Below are positions 33,898 to 46,755 of a stretch of DNA of 64,000 nucleotides, piece by piece (the stretch's first letter is position 1; every line of letters begins with the position of its first letter). The translations under genes were made by a program, and so were the position numbers. Location of the stretch: contig MU277697.1 in the NCBI GenBank assembly GCA_022385805.1, positions 62,001 through 126,000 of the forward strand, written 5' to 3'. The notes under the pieces are model-generated. The model saw only the letters and a list, made by a program, of their open reading frames with translations, was not told the origin of the DNA and did not search any database. Origin of the DNA: Pilatotrama ljubarskyi. Lineage: Eukaryota > Basidiomycota > Agaricomycetes > Polyporales > Polyporaceae.

Positions 33898-36800
33898 ATG
33901 CTCTGGCGCCGATATCCCTCCTGGGCTCTCCCTGCCCTCCTCTCGCTTTGCCTCGTCCTTCTGACATGGCCTGCTACCATCAATACGTCTGCCTCTGCTG
34001 CTGACCCCACCTCGGTCCATCTGGCGGCCAGAGCAGACCCACCTCGCAAGGACGACGGCTTCACTGATGTCGTCCAGTGGGACAACTACACCATCTTCCT
34101 CCATGGACAACGCCTTTTCTTGCAGTATGTACGCGTCCGAGAATTGAGCGCGCAGCGCATCTGAACAATGTATTATAGCTCCGGAGAGTTCCATACCTTC
34201 CGACTCCCAGTGCCCGACCTCTGGCTCGACATCTTCCAGAAAATGGTCGCCGCCGGTCTGAACGCCGTCAGGTATGCATGTCCAATCGCACAGGCTTGGT
34301 GAGGCGGAGGGCTTATGCCACTCCCAATGCAGCATCTACATTCACAGTAGGTCCCCGTCCTTCAGCCATAGGTACCCCGAGTGGCTGATGCCGTTCGCAT
34401 CTGCCAGTGGGCGCAACGAATCCCGCTCCCGGTGTCATCGATTTCAACGACTGGCGGGCCCTCCAGCCCATGTATGACGCTGCGCAGCTGGCTGGTATCC
34501 TCATCGTCCTTCGGCCAGGTCAGCGCGATTCTCTGCATCTTACACTGCGACGACACGACTGAATGCACGCAACCCACTGACAGGTCCTTACGTAAGTCTT
34601 CCTTCCTTCGCTGCTCTCGGCCGCACGTCTGCCATGGAATGCACCCGCGTGCGGAGACACGCGTCTGTAGAGTGTTCCGTCGCTCTGCGAGAGTATCTAT
34701 ACAGCTGCAAGATCGGGAGCCACCTCGGCGACCCCCGACATGCCGTTCCGTGGTTTTCCTGATTCGCTGCAGATGCTAACAGTGTACAACTAGATCAATG
34801 CGGAGACCACAGCTGGAGGCATCGCTCACTGGGCGACCAGCCTGGTCGCGGGAACGCTGCGCACCAATGCGACCGACTGGACGGCAGCCTACGAGCCGTA
34901 TATCGACGGGATTATCAAGGAGACGCTGCCGAACCAGGTCACCTCCGGCGGGCCTGTCATTGGTAAGCCTTGCGCAGCCTCTCGAAATCCCGAAGTGCCT
35001 TTCGTGCTCACCGGTGCCGTGCAGCTGTTCAAGTCGGTAAGTCTGTCTGAGAGCATGAAATTCATCGAGATTCGTAGCTGATCGTTGGGTGTAGACAACG
35101 AGTACTCGCAGAGCCCGATCACTCGCGCGGAGTACTTCGCCAACCTGGAGAAGCAGTACCGTGATGGCGGCCTCCTCGTACCCTTGTATGCCCACAATAT
35201 CGGCTCGTCCGCATGCATGCGAGGTGCTGAATTTGCACATAGGACGTACAACGACCCGGGCATGGGCCGCAACTTCATCAACGGCACCGGCGCGGTTGAC
35301 ATCTACGGCCTGGTACGCACTGTTATCCATCGCGCACACCCCCGCCCGTCGCTCATTCACCTTCACCCTACGCAGGACTCCTACCCGCAAGGCTTCGACT
35401 GCTCGAACCCGACGCACTGGGCGCCGGTTGTGACGAGCTACCACTCGTACCACGCGACGAACAACCCGAGCGAGCCGTGGTACATGCCTGAGTTCCAAGG
35501 CGGCTCGTTCGACCCGTGGGGCGGGCCCGGGTATGACGCGTGCGAGGTGCTGACGGGGCCGGACTTCCAGGACGTGTTCTACAAGAATAACTGGGCGAGC
35601 AATGTGAAGCTAATCTCGTACTATATGATGTATGGGTACGTCGTGTCGTTCTCATCGACGATGGAAAAGAGATCTGAGAGTCGATGGGCGCTCCAGGGGT
35701 ACGAGTTGGGGTGGGTTCCCGTTCCCCGGAGTCTACACCAGGTATGCATGCCTCGACCCAAGCCTCGTGCTATGCGCACTCGCTCACCCGATCGCCTTTC
35801 CATTATTCTAGTTATGACTACGGCTCCTCCATCCGCGAGACGCGCGCACTCTCAGCCAAGTTCGACGAGGTGAAGCGGCAGGGCATCTTCCTCCGCTCCT
35901 CGCCCGAGTTCCGCAAGACGGACTGGATTGGCGACTCGTCCACGGGCATCCCAGGCGTGAACGTCAGCAACAGCGCCGCGTTCGTCACGCTGTTGAGGAA
36001 CCCGGATACGGGCGCGGGGTTCGTCATTGCGCGCCAGACAGACTCGACTTCCACGTACGTTCCCTCTCTCTACTATGCAACGGACTGAGAGCTAACAGGT
36101 ACATGCGAGGGCAGCGCGAGCATCTCGTTCAATATCACCGTCCCCACCTCGAAAGGGACGCTCACCCTCCCTCAAACCACCTCCGGCATCGCTCTGCACG
36201 GCCGCCAGAGTAAACTCATCCTCACCGACTATACCTTCGGCGCGCACAGCTCCGTGCTCTACTCCACCGCGTCCGTCTTCTTCGCCGGCACGATCGGCTC
36301 TCGCGACGTCCTCTTCCTCTTCGGCGACGCGGACCAGTCGCACGAGTTCGCGCTCGCGCTGGGCGGGAGCGGCGCGCGCGTCCAGTCTTCACGCGTGCAC
36401 TTCGGAAGCAGCAGTTCTCGTGGTGTGTTGCGCGGGTCGACCACTGTGACCGTCCTCCCGGGCAGCACAGGCCTCGTGACGATCTGGGACTCCGACACGC
36501 AGCTCGTCCTCTTCGCAGACCCCGTCACCGCCGCAACGTTCTGGGCTCCCGCCATTCCGTCCGCCACGCGCAACACCATCCGCGGGTTCGAGAACTTCTG
36601 GCAGTTCGGCACGAACACGACCGTGCTCGTCGGTGGACCCTACCTCGTCCGGAACGCCTCTCTCGTAGAAGGCGGGAGGACCCTCGCCCTGCGCGGGGAC
36701 CTCAACGCGAGCGTCCCGCTCACCGTCATCGCCCCGCCAAGCGTAACGGGCGTGACGTGGAACGGCGCGCGCGTCGAGGGTCTGCGCGCTACGACGTCCG

Positions 36801-38334
36801 CGCGCGGGCGGTACGGGTTCTTGACGGGCCGTTTGGCGGAGAGGGCGGCGGTGAAGGGGGTGAGGGCGCCGAAGCTGACGGGGTGGAAGTTCGCGGACAG
36901 CCTGCCGGAGGTGAAGGCGGGCTTTGATGACTCGGCGTGGGTCACTGCGGACCACACGACGACGAATATCACGCGGAAGCCGTTGTTCGGGGATGGGCGA
37001 GTGCTGTTCGGTGAGTTCGATCGTCCTGGCTCTGAAGCGGTGAGGAGGAGCTGACGACTTGTGGTGTGCAGGGTGCGATTATGGCTTGTGAGTCTCTGTC
37101 GTCGATACAGTCTACTGTGGCTGTTGACTGACGCGATTGTCCAGCTGCGAGGGCAACGTCCTCTGGCGCGGCCACTTCAACGGCACCGGCTCCGAGACCT
37201 CGGTCAACCTCACCATCAACGGCGGCAGCTGTACGTCCTTTCTCTCCTCTCTCCTCTCTCCTCTCTCCTCTCTCCTCTCGCCCCTTCCGCCCTTTGCCGC
37301 CCCCAAGCGTCTCTGACATCACTCCGCTTCGACAGCGTTCGCGGCGTCCGTGTGGATCAACGACGAGTTCATCAGCACGGTGCACAACGGCGCGGACCAG
37401 ATCAACGCTCTATTCCCGTTCCCGGAGGGCTCTGTGAAGATCGGGCAGGATAACGTCGTCACTGTCTTGCAGGACCATATGGGGAACGACGAGGACTCGA
37501 ATGGTAAGCATCCTTCCGACACGTGCGAGGCGAGGTACTGAGGACGAACAATGGTGCGCAGAGAAGTCCGCGAGAGGTATACCCGGGTTCCAGCTGAACA
37601 GCGGGAACTTCACCACCTGGAAGGTCCAGGGCAAAATCGGTGGATACCTCAAGTGAGCTCCCTTCTCTTCCCTCCCACTTGAAACTAGCTAACGCCCCGC
37701 CCTCAGCTTCCCCGACAAAGTGCGCGGCATCATGAACGAGGGCGGCCTCTTCGGCGAGCGCCAAGGCTGGCACTTGCCCGGTTTCGACCTCTCCTCTTCT
37801 TCCGCGAAGTTCACGTCGCGCGAGCTCTCTGACGGCTTGCCCGGCGGGGGCGCGGGCGTCGGCTTCTTCGTGACGATGTTTGACTTGGATGTTCCGAAGG
37901 GCACGGACACGATGATGAAATTCGTGTTCGACGGTGGGGAGGGGAACTCGGGGCAGGCGTATCGTGCGCTGTTGTTCGTGAACGGGTGGAAGTTCGGCAA
38001 GGTATGTCTCTTACCTTGGATCATATGCATCGGGGGGACTTAGGTGGACTCGGATGTATAGCGCGTAGCGAACGTCGGGCCGCAGGCCTCGTTCCCCGTC
38101 CCGCCTGGCATTCTGGACTACAACGGCAAGAAGTAAGTTGTCTCGGGTTTCCTCTCCGCCAGCAGGCAGAAACTGACTTGCACTTGTTATAGCACCGTCG
38201 CAGTCGCGCTCTGGGCTCTCAATAGCACCGCGGTGTCGCCTACCCTGGACCTGGTCATCGACGGCGTGCTGGATGGGGGCGTCGGTCCGATCGCGACGAA
38301 CAACCCTGGGTGGGCGCCACGCCCCTCGGTTTGA
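33898..38334 (+). CDS. lacA: Secreted GH35 beta-galactosidase
   Basis: Twenty exons close in frame to 1035 residues: 33898-34124, 34179-34271, 34333-34346, 34408-34518, 34584-34591, 34794-34962, 35025-35036, 35095-35185, 35243-35312, 35376-35635, 35697-35741, 35812-36054, 36115-37010, 37072-37087, 37145-37230, 37336-37503, 37562-37652, 37707-38001, 38062-38132, 38193-38334. Residues 1-34 are a signal peptide ([18 protein letters not shown]). Catalytic acid/base is Glu214 in GPVIAVQVDNEYS and nucleophile Glu304 in [18 protein letters not shown]. The long C-terminal part matches the jelly-roll domains of fungal beta-galactosidases of about 1000 residues. It hydrolyses terminal beta-galactosides in plant cell-wall polymers outside the cell. 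Four exons are only 8, 12, 14 and 16 nt long; the 12-nt one sits inside the acid/base motif. A decayed fragment of this gene lies upstream. Confidence 0.92.
37241..37279. repeat. CTCTCCT heptamer repeat in a GH35 intron
   Basis: About five tandem copies of a 7-nt pyrimidine unit inside the intron 37231-37335, which is therefore longer than its neighbours. Confidence 0.8.
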
Positions 38335-41300
38335 ACTACCGTCGTTGGACGTGCTGTTATGGCTCGGGAAACACATGCCGTCATGGAGCTCTGCCCTCCG
38401 GCTTGGGAACCTAACCCTTGTATACTGACTGTACGATAGTGCTGGAGTTCTTGTAAGAATACCATGGGTTAGCATACGTACTCACTCTATCGTCTCCCTC
38501 GTCCAGAGCGCGGGCACTTTCACCAGCCCCAGACCTCTCGCACGTACGCGCTGCCCCTATCGTACGTCGTACAGGTACGGTGTTTGGGAGTTCGCGTTGA
38601 GGACGAGCAAAAAGTGCGTCACCTGAGCGATTCGAACACTCGCGGGCAAAGCCCAACCGCTCTAAGCTTGATAGCAGGCGATCCCGTTAACCACTCCGGC
38701 AAAGTGACGACAGTCGGCATGGACGCGTACAGGCCTTGTCAAAGTAGTCTGACGTCATAGAGGCATGTCTTCGAGGCGGCGCGCGTGTCGTACGACGTAC
38801 GGTCGAGCTCTCAGTCTGTTGCCATCCACAATCTATCCTCTGCAACGCTTCTGTACGGTCGAACCCTCGGGCTGAATATGTGTCCGAAGCAGCACAATGC
38901 AGCCCATACGCTTGCATGCAGTAAGAGCGGCTAAGGTTCATTCAGACACGAGGAACTTCAGCAGCCCAAGCATGAGCTTGCAGTGCCCACGGCGAGTGGG
39001 CCGTTCAATCTCTCGTAAGTCGGTCTCGTAAGTCGGTCTGGTCTATACTTCGACCTCCCGCTGCACCGTTGTTCATATCGTCTTAGGCCTGGTTCTGACG
39101 CGTGGCGGTTTGCAGAGAGCTGTGTACAGAAGAATAGGGCTTGTCCGGGGCCGATCAGAGGGCCGGCATATGTACCGTGGTTTTCAGCCTGGAGCCAAGC
39201 TCCGTGCATCCTTGGTGCCTGGATAAGCCACAATGTGGCATCGGGTTGATGCTGTCTGCGCATTGCATACATTCCTAAGGCTTGGGGGAATCAACGCTTT
39301 TGGCAGGCTCCCGTCAATCTCGGCCTCATATCCTGCAATAAGCATACCGTGAACCGGGTACGTTCCACCGATGCATAGTAGGGCCACCGGCCGACCTACT
39401 CACATACTACGTCTTTGCTAGGTACTCCAACTTCTATTACGCGTGTCTTACGTCTGCTCCCTATCGGTCAACGATAGCGTCGGTCCACGATTACGGAGAC
39501 TATCGTATGCAGGAACTGTCCCTGTCTCCATGCCCTTATGTCCTCCGCTGCCCCGGTGCCCCTCTGTACACGCCACCACCCGGACACATTCTAAGGCGCC
39601 TGTGCCAACACACGCGAGCAGAGTGTGCGTCCTGCTGTGCAATGAACCGCTTCTCAGCTCCGTATCGGACCCGCATCTCCCCTCCGGCCCCGATCAACGA
39701 TCGCGTCTGGATAGCTACATAGGAGGAAGCCGTACGGACACGGTGCGACCGCTTCCCGGGCCATGGCGAATCGTCCCAAGCCGTCTGCGGCTCGAGATCG
39801 CCTGGCCAGCGAAGATACGGTGGTGCCCGCGCTTCTCCACAGTCGTATCTTGACGTACTCGCCGGAGTTGCGCGAACGAGGAGTATCCCCGCCGCGGTGG
39901 AGGTTCCGTAACCGCTTTCGCCCCGTCATATGGAGAAGAGCTCTCGCCCCTAGAGGAAGCATCGGAGAGAAGAGGCAGTGCGTATCCCTGCCGCGTCTGT
40001 AAGTCGCCGAACTGCCGTCTCTGGTAAGCACGGCTCCGCTTTTGCGCACGTTGATAGAAGCGGCGTCCTGATTTGTGCTCACACACAGAGGTCGGAAGGA
40101 TGCCCGCTGCATACACCGGCGTATGTGTTTACGTCTCAGCTATCTTTCTAGGCGAGCAGCATAGCGAGATAACGCAGCTTGCAACAAATGAGACCTCCAG
40201 TCGAACACGACGCTTCACGCCCCTGCTACGTAAGTCGTACTTGCACGCCTGTGCTTCCAGTCGCACAGTGTCTGCAGGACCCTCACGACATGTGCAGATC
40301 ATCTCATCGAAATCCTTTTTTCGTCGCTATCGCGCCATCCACTGCTACTGCTCGCGTCTTAACAAACGCACGTTGCGAAGTCGATGCCAACGGCCGCTCA
40401 TCGACAGCACTAGGATGGCGTAGTCGTGCGACCCATGTACGTCGCAGTGGGCCGTGTGCAGGAAGCATCGCTACTCCGCCTACCCAGCAAGAACCACTGA
40501 CCTTCGGCCTCTGCCTCACCTACGGAAGCGCCTTCGGTCGATTGCTTCTCAGCGGTGCGTGATTCCCCCTCCGGATATTGGCACGCCATAGTCACCTTCC
40601 TACGCAACTGCTTCGTGCGATGCACCCAGAGAACGTCTGATTTTGCCACCCACGCGGCCTGTCCAACTGTCACCGCGTCTTCTCGTCCTGCAGCGGAGTC
40701 ATCTCCGCGTTTGAGGGTGCTCACTCGCCCAGTTCGAGGGTCCCCGTCTGCACCGTACACCTCGCACGCGCCTTCTCAAAGCACCCCGTATTGCCCCCAT
40801 GTGATGGTGCGCGGGAACATCTGCACCATGTCCGCTGCCACAGCGCCTCTCTGGGCGCCCGCCGTCTTCATAGACCCATGACTTCCCCCCTCGCATGCCG
40901 AGAAGCGAAGCCGCGACGGCTATTTGAGTCCCTCCGCCCGCCCGAGTGACGGCAGCGCGGTGTGGCCGGAGGAGTCTGCTGACCGCCCTTCGGGTCCTCG
41001 TATTGTGGTCACAGGTCGCGCGCGGGTTCGATTTCCAAGAACCAGCGCACCAGGGTGCGTGTTTCGGCCGTCTGAATGTACACACACATGCGCAGGAGCA
41101 ATAGATTGGATGCGGGCTAACCATACAAATACGACTGACGTGGACGCGATCGACATGACGAAACGTGCGGGAATAGGTGGACGCGGAGAGCAGGAGCAGC
41201 AGACAGCAACAATACGATGGATGTGTAGGGTATGCGTGTCCGTGCATGGGCCGAAACTGGGGCCCGGGAGGTACATGGTTGAGGAGGACGCTGTGGGCGG

Positions 41301-41436
41301 CGGCCGTGCGGGCGCGAAGGTGTGAGCTGGGGTGCGGTGAGGTGAGGGCATGAGGGCGGGGACGCAGCGCCCATAGCGCGGTGGGGGTATACATATCCAT
41401 GATCCGACTCCACAGCTGTCCGCGACGTGCGCGTGC
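38335..41436. other. Gene-poor stretch apart from one tRNA
   Basis: Other than tRNA-Ser(GCT) at 38617-38708 I could assemble no gene. Frames on both strands are short and arginine/serine-rich. No long direct or inverted repeat was noticed. Confidence 0.4.
38617..38708 (-). tRNA. tRNA-Ser(GCT) with a 10-nt intron
   Basis: Read on the minus strand: acceptor stem GTCACTT pairs with AGGTGAC; D arm CCG-loop-CGG; anticodon stem ATCGC pairs with GCGGT; loop CT-GCT-A gives anticodon GCT (codons AGC/AGU). A 10-nt intron (TCAAGCTTAG) sits one base after the anticodon. The long class II variable arm is GGGC-TTT-GCCC. T arm GAGTG-TTCGAAT-CGCTC. Discriminator G, followed by a TTTTT Pol III terminator just downstream. 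Confidence 0.95.
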
Positions 41437-41995
41437 TCAGGACTGCGGCAGTCGACGTGCCGCTGCGGCGCGACACTGGAAACATTCGTCCTTGACGGTG
41501 TCGACGTCTTTTTGCACCTCAGGGCCGAAGTTCTGTCGGGACGGCACGATGGTCAGCACCGCCTTGAGAGCATGCAGATGAAGGCCAGTACTGGCGGGGA
41601 CAACCACTCGTCCGGGGTAGGAAGGCGCGCGAGCGCGTCCGCCCCTGTCGCGCGGCGCGCGCGTCACGGCGCGCGCGACAGACGTCCCCTGTACGCCGCC
41701 AGGAGAAGTGCTCACCTTGATGCATGCTGGGTCACGGCACCCGCGCGGGTGTAGGTAACTGCGCTCGCACTTTGGCGAGTTGCAGTCCATGATCGCGACG
41801 ACAAGGTGGCGCTGGAAGTGCTACAGGAGACGCGTTCAGCTGACTCGTGCCGCGCGACGTCGCGATGACGGAGGTGGCCGGGACGGCCGCGCACGTACCC
41901 CACACTTTGACCACCGGGTACCTTCGCTGCAGCCGAGTGTGAGTATAGAGCAAAGGTTGGAGACGAGGAGTGACGTACGCAATGCGGCGACACAT
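41437..41995 (-). CDS. Small Cys/His-rich conserved basidiomycete protein
   Basis: Four exons, 41979-41995, 41899-41926, 41716-41820 and 41437-41532, in frame, 81 residues. The peptide runs MCRRIAEGTRWSKCG, HFQRHLVVAIMDCNSPKC, RSYLHPRGCRDPACIK, NFGPEVQKDVDTVKDEC and ends in FQCRAAAARRLPQS. I recognise this as a short protein widespread in Agaricomycetes without known function. Seven cysteines and several histidines in pairs (GTRW..CGH, DCNSPKC, CRDPACI, DECFQC) suggest zinc binding, like a treble-clef or RING-like fold, but this is inference. No signal peptide or membrane helix. It is an island in an otherwise gene-poor 6-kb stretch; its first exon is only 17 nt. Confidence 0.75.
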
Positions 41996-44580
41996 TTTGT
42001 CTGGGAGCTGAGCAGGTAGATGAATGGGAGTACGGGAGGTATGTAGGTGCCACTCGACAGTGGGTGAGGTGAGCTGCTAGAGGCGCGCGAATGAGGTATA
42101 CAAAGCAAGGATGCTCGCGAACGGTGCGAGGGGCGAGAGAGTACAAGCAGGTATGAGTACAAGGGTCAGGCGAGTGTGGCGCGAGGGCACAAAGGGCGGG
42201 CGGGGTGAGTCACAAAGTGTGGCCGTCGTGCTTTTATGCCGGCGGGCACTCGCGGGAAGCGCTGGCGGAGGCTCGATAGCAGGCTGCTGCTATCCGAGCC
42301 CAAACCCGAGTCCGTGACTGTTCCACCCAACACAGCGGGCCACGGAAGTCGAAGCCTGCGCGTTTGAACAAAACGGCCCTCGGCGGTGCGACATTTGGAG
42401 CACAGATCGTGAGATTCGTCGCCTGCGCTGCTCCGACTTACTCACTTATCCTGATTCCTCATCCACACCCTGCGGATTCTCCGACCAGAAGCTCAGCCAG
42501 CACGCTTAGCCATCCCAGGCCACGCAAGTGAATATGCCACCTGCTGTTCTCGTCCATGATCTCGCAACACCTTACCCCCAGACCCGAGTACGAGGAAGGC
42601 TTGGAAAGCGGTTATCATGTGATGCCAGGTGGCCGCCCTCTCGCGCGGCCACGACAGATGGCAGGCGAAGCACAGCTCGGCACGGAGGGATATCCAGTTC
42701 TGCTTGATGAAGCAGTTTCTGCGAATGGCGGACTTGCATCTGCTGCTTGACATGATGACGAGTTGTACGCCAGCTATTTCGAACGTTCCTCGACGCTTGC
42801 GCCGCAGAGCATCGCGTCTCGCACAAGCATGGATATGGTGCACGTTCTTCCTTCGCTCCCGTCTGCCTGCTAAAGTTCGCCTCAGCGCTTAGAGCACGCA
42901 TACCCTTGTAACTCAATCCGTCAGCTCCTAGTCACGGTGAGTCCCAGCAGCATGTCTGCCCACAGCCAGGGACTGGAGATGTCGCGGAATTCATCAGAAG
43001 AGCGCCATCATATCTCCTTGGTTTATCTACGGAACCCGCGCGACGTGCGCTTTCCGTAGGAAGACGGCTATCCGCGTGCAAATACGCATCCCGAGGAGTG
43101 CGAAGCCATACGGCCACACCTATTCTTGCCCCGGTCCCTGGTGGGCCTCATGACATGCCGTCGGTCCCCAGCACGTCCGCAGTACGACCACCCGAAGTGT
43201 GCTGGAGTGTACTTGGGCTCGCGCCTTCGCCTCAAGTCATGAATGGCATCAGCCTTGGCCAGAGACGGTCAAGATAAACCGTAACGCCACGGTACTGCTC
43301 GACCGCAATTTACGAGTGGATGACGAGCCGGATCCAAGCCCTCCCGTCCTTGAGCTCCACGGTGCCACCGAATGTTGAACTGCGACAGCCCGCGGTTTCT
43401 GCAACCGTTTATCGATGGACGAAGTCCCTCGCGATAGCTCGGATCTCGCGAACGAAGGACGAGATGCTTCCATCCCATTGCGTCCTTCCAAGCTCTGTAT
43501 CGCGCGTGCACAATTTGAGAGACCGCTGCTGGCGCTCTGTACCGCCGGCAACCAAGCTGTCGCAGGCCCTTGGCACGCCGGACGAGCGCATCGATGACGT
43601 GCCGCGTTTGGCGGGCCCGCCATCGATCATAAAACGGTAGTGGCGAGGAAAGCGGTTGCACGCCGGACGGAGCTGGGGTAGGAGGGGAGATAGCGGCTGT
43701 CCCGCGGGAAAGGCGCGCTGGCGATAGCGGAGGAGCAATACTCGGGCTCAACGCTCAGCAGATGCAGCGAAAGGCCTGAAACCACGCCAACGTTCGGTCA
43801 GAACGCATGTGTTCTGGATCGTCATGCGCGGCCGTACGTATACATAGCAATCACGCCCGGCAAGGCAGGTCGTTTGCCCCGCACACCGGTTGGCCGTGGG
43901 ACGAATGAATGAGGCCCGAGGAAGGCAGGTACGGGCGGAGATGTGAAGAGAGCGCATAGATCTGCCCGCGCTGCAGTCTGAGTGTATGGCCTGCAGCGCA
44001 CTGAATGGCCGTTGTTCAGGTCCAGAAGCAGCCCCGGTTCCTGGCCGCCTTCTCCCGCATATCCATCGGCATCAACGTCGACGCCGGCATCGCAGCCTTA
44101 CCGTTCTAGGCAAGAGTCGAACAAGACGCACCGGGATGGCAGGGCATGCCGTACCCACCGAAGACTTGCCGCGGTACATCACGACATTCAGAGTCCCAGA
44201 TTGACCGTCCGTGCGGCGCGGCGCACTCACCTTCTGCTCCAGGCCCATGTGCACTAGACGCAAGTGCGCTGAGGCGCGCGGGACCTTCTTGTGGTCAGAA
44301 AACCACGATGCAGCTCGGGAACGTTGCGAGCCGGGTGTCCCTAGAGACTGGCGCGTTCGCACAGAACGACATCCGCACGTCGTACCCAGAACAGGTCAGC
44401 TGGTACAACCAAGGAAAGAGAAGACGCCCGATGACGAGGACCACTGCGTCTCTGGAACATAAGCATCAAATCCGAGGATAAATTACGGCAGAGTTCGCCA
44501 TCCCACTGCAACCCTTGAGGAGGGTGACAAGCATCCACGCGTATACATAGCCCATGAGACAGACAGACAACACTGGCACG
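41996..44580. other. Gene-poor intergenic region
   Basis: I found no model with continuous frame across splice sites. Minus-strand frames at 42493-42843 and 43269-43751 are long enough to notice but have no recognisable motif. No RNA gene seen. Confidence 0.4.
42231..42240 (-). promoter_or_regulatory. Possible TATA element of the small Cys/His gene
   Basis: GGCATAAAAG on the minus strand, about 240 nt upstream of the start at 41995; a 5' UTR intron would be needed for a normal spacing. Confidence 0.3.
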
Positions 44581-46755
44581 TCACTGAGCATCGTCAGTGG
44601 CGGCCTGCTTTTCGGGTCGAGGGTCGACCTCCACAACCACGAACCGCCGCGTGAGCAAGTTGAAGACGCTCCCAAATATGAGCGCAATCAGGGTGCAGCT
44701 CATGATGATCACGTTGTACGGCATGCTGAAGTCCGGGGTGGCAAGGTCGACGAGCATGACGGGGGTGTACATCCGCCGCGGTCGACGACCCTGAGCCAAG
44801 GCGCGCTGCTGCGTCCGCAAGGACCCTGAAGGCGGCTCATTCGCCGCAGTGCCGTTGGTGCTAAGCGGGTCCCCAAAGGCGAATGGGACTACGACGGCCG
44901 GAGGCAGGTCCCAGCCACGCTGCGCATCAGGAGGGTGCTCGGTGTAGCGCAGGAACGGCTTCGAAACGTCCATCGTGAGGTGAAGGGTTGCATGGGGCGG
45001 GAGGGTCAGCACTGCCTGTAAAAGGGCGGGGCGAGAGTGCGGAACTGGAGGGCTGTACGAGATGATGTTCACGAGATCATCTGTCAAGAGACAATGCATA
45101 TCAGCCTATGACCACATCGAGTCCGGGCACATAGGACTACTGTGACAGCGATCGCTCCGCTAACTGGATATGGGATACGTACCGCGAGGCGCGCCGTCAA
45201 CGTGAGCGCGGAGGGTGTGCAAGTAAAATTGTAGATGCCAGGGCATGCTCTCGAGGTAACCGGCGCTGACTTGAATGGGTAGGTTGTTTGCAACCTCCAA
45301 CGTGAGGCGCGCCTCGGCTTGGCCAGTACCCTCTAAGTTGCGCCGCACGGAAATATCAGTAAGGGGCGGCGCCTTCGAGGTGTCCTCTGCCGCAGTGTGA
45401 GTTACGGTCTCGACGGCGATGCGTAAGGGCTTACGGTATTCAAAACTGCCTTCTCCGGGCCACTGCATGGAGATATCAAGCGCCTCCTTCCCTGCGATGT
45501 CAGGAGGTCACTTCTGCTGGCGCGCTGCAGAGACGCCATCTGCACACACCAGAGTCGATCGCAAACGTTGCGACGTTGTCAACCACATCAGTTGGTCCTG
45601 GACTCATCACGTATGAGGTTTCACTGGGCAGTTCGATCCGGACCACGCTCGACCGGGCAACTGGACAAGCCCTCTCGATTGTGCGGTCAAAGACGGAGCG
45701 GAGCGACCAGTCTATAGGCGAGTTTGGTCAGTCTACACGTTTTCCGATGACATCGGACAGTCAAGGGTCTTCAGCCCTTATGCCATTTGCGGACAACCGG
45801 TGACAGACCACCACCACAGCCTGAACAACGCACAAGACCTAGCCGAATCGAGGGGATTCGGGATGCTTACCTCGACGCCTGTCATGGGAATAGCGGACCG
45901 GATCGAAGACGGCTTGGAAGGCGAGACGCACTTCGACGCCAGCGTCCTGCCTGTAGCGCACATGCACCCCGAGACCGTGCCAGTCCGCATCAAACAGCCG
46001 GTGCGGATTGAGTAAACTCGCGATGCCGGACAAGGACTTGCAGGGCAAGAGCTTGAGGAACGGTGTCAAATTCTCCGTACATACATGCTCCGAGGGTAGT
46101 GTCGCGTGGCGGAGCTGATGAGGATGAGTAAAGTTAGGAAGAGATCCTTCGGGTTGGAAGGTAAGAGCGGGAGATGTTGTGCGCTGGTCGTCGAGGTGCC
46201 CGAGTGACGCGCAGAAGAGACCGGCTAGCGAGTGTCTCAGGCCTTGCCACCGCTGGTCTACTCTGAAACCGGAATATGGTCATTCGCAATCTTTCAAGAC
46301 TTAGATCTGTACTGACGAGCTGGGAGAAGTGTCTGCCATCCAAACCCATAGCTCCGCGCCGGTCCCTACGCCCGGCTCTTCTGGATATCCCCAGTGATCG
46401 TAGTTCCACTTGCCGGCGTTGAGCGTCAGATGAAGTTCGGTGACTGCATGTTCACGGAGTATTTGGCCAAGCGCGAGCGGGAACAGGGTATAATGCTGCG
46501 CTATTCACCAGTTCTAGCAATCAATCCTGGGTGATACACGAGCATACACGCACCTTCGTCGTCAACCGTCAGAGCTCCAGGATTACGAGGCGTGGCACCT
46601 TTCAGAAGGGTCGCAAAGGAGAACCGAGCCTCTAGCTTTCCATCGCGCAATGGTCGTAGGGTCAACTCTTCCTCAAACACCTCGCCTTGCGCAGAGGCAG
46701 CCACGAGGTGTAACGCCAGCAGGAAACATGTCCTCCAGCTCCCTCCCCACCTCAT
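44581..46755 (-). CDS. GPI16: GPI transamidase subunit PIG-T
   Basis: Six exons, 46554-46755, 46317-46500, 45871-46262, 45550-45711, 45183-45491 and 44581-45080, in frame, 582 residues. It has an N-terminal signal peptide (TCFLLALHLVAASAQG), then EVFEEELTLRPLRDGKLEA and the PIG-T core: HYTLFPLALGQILREHAV, ELHLTLNAGKWNYDHWGYP, LAGLFCASLGHLDDQRTTSP, LPSEHVCTENLTPFLKLLPC, GIASLLNPHRLFDADWHG and DWSLRSVFDRTI. A C-terminal membrane helix (NVIIMSCTLIALIFGSVFNL) is followed by a short cytosolic tail. PIG-T/Gpi16 sits in the ER membrane and is disulphide-linked to the catalytic subunit Gpi8; the Cys in the SEHVCTENL motif is a candidate for that bond. It is divergent from AFG2. Confidence 0.95.

Noticed and set aside
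40995..41050. tRNA-like stretch (TCCTCGTATTGTGGTCA ... GGTTCGATTTCC) resembling a tRNA-Asp or tRNA-His
   Set aside because: The T-arm halves do not pair, the acceptor stem is missing and no terminator follows; at best a chance match or old relic.
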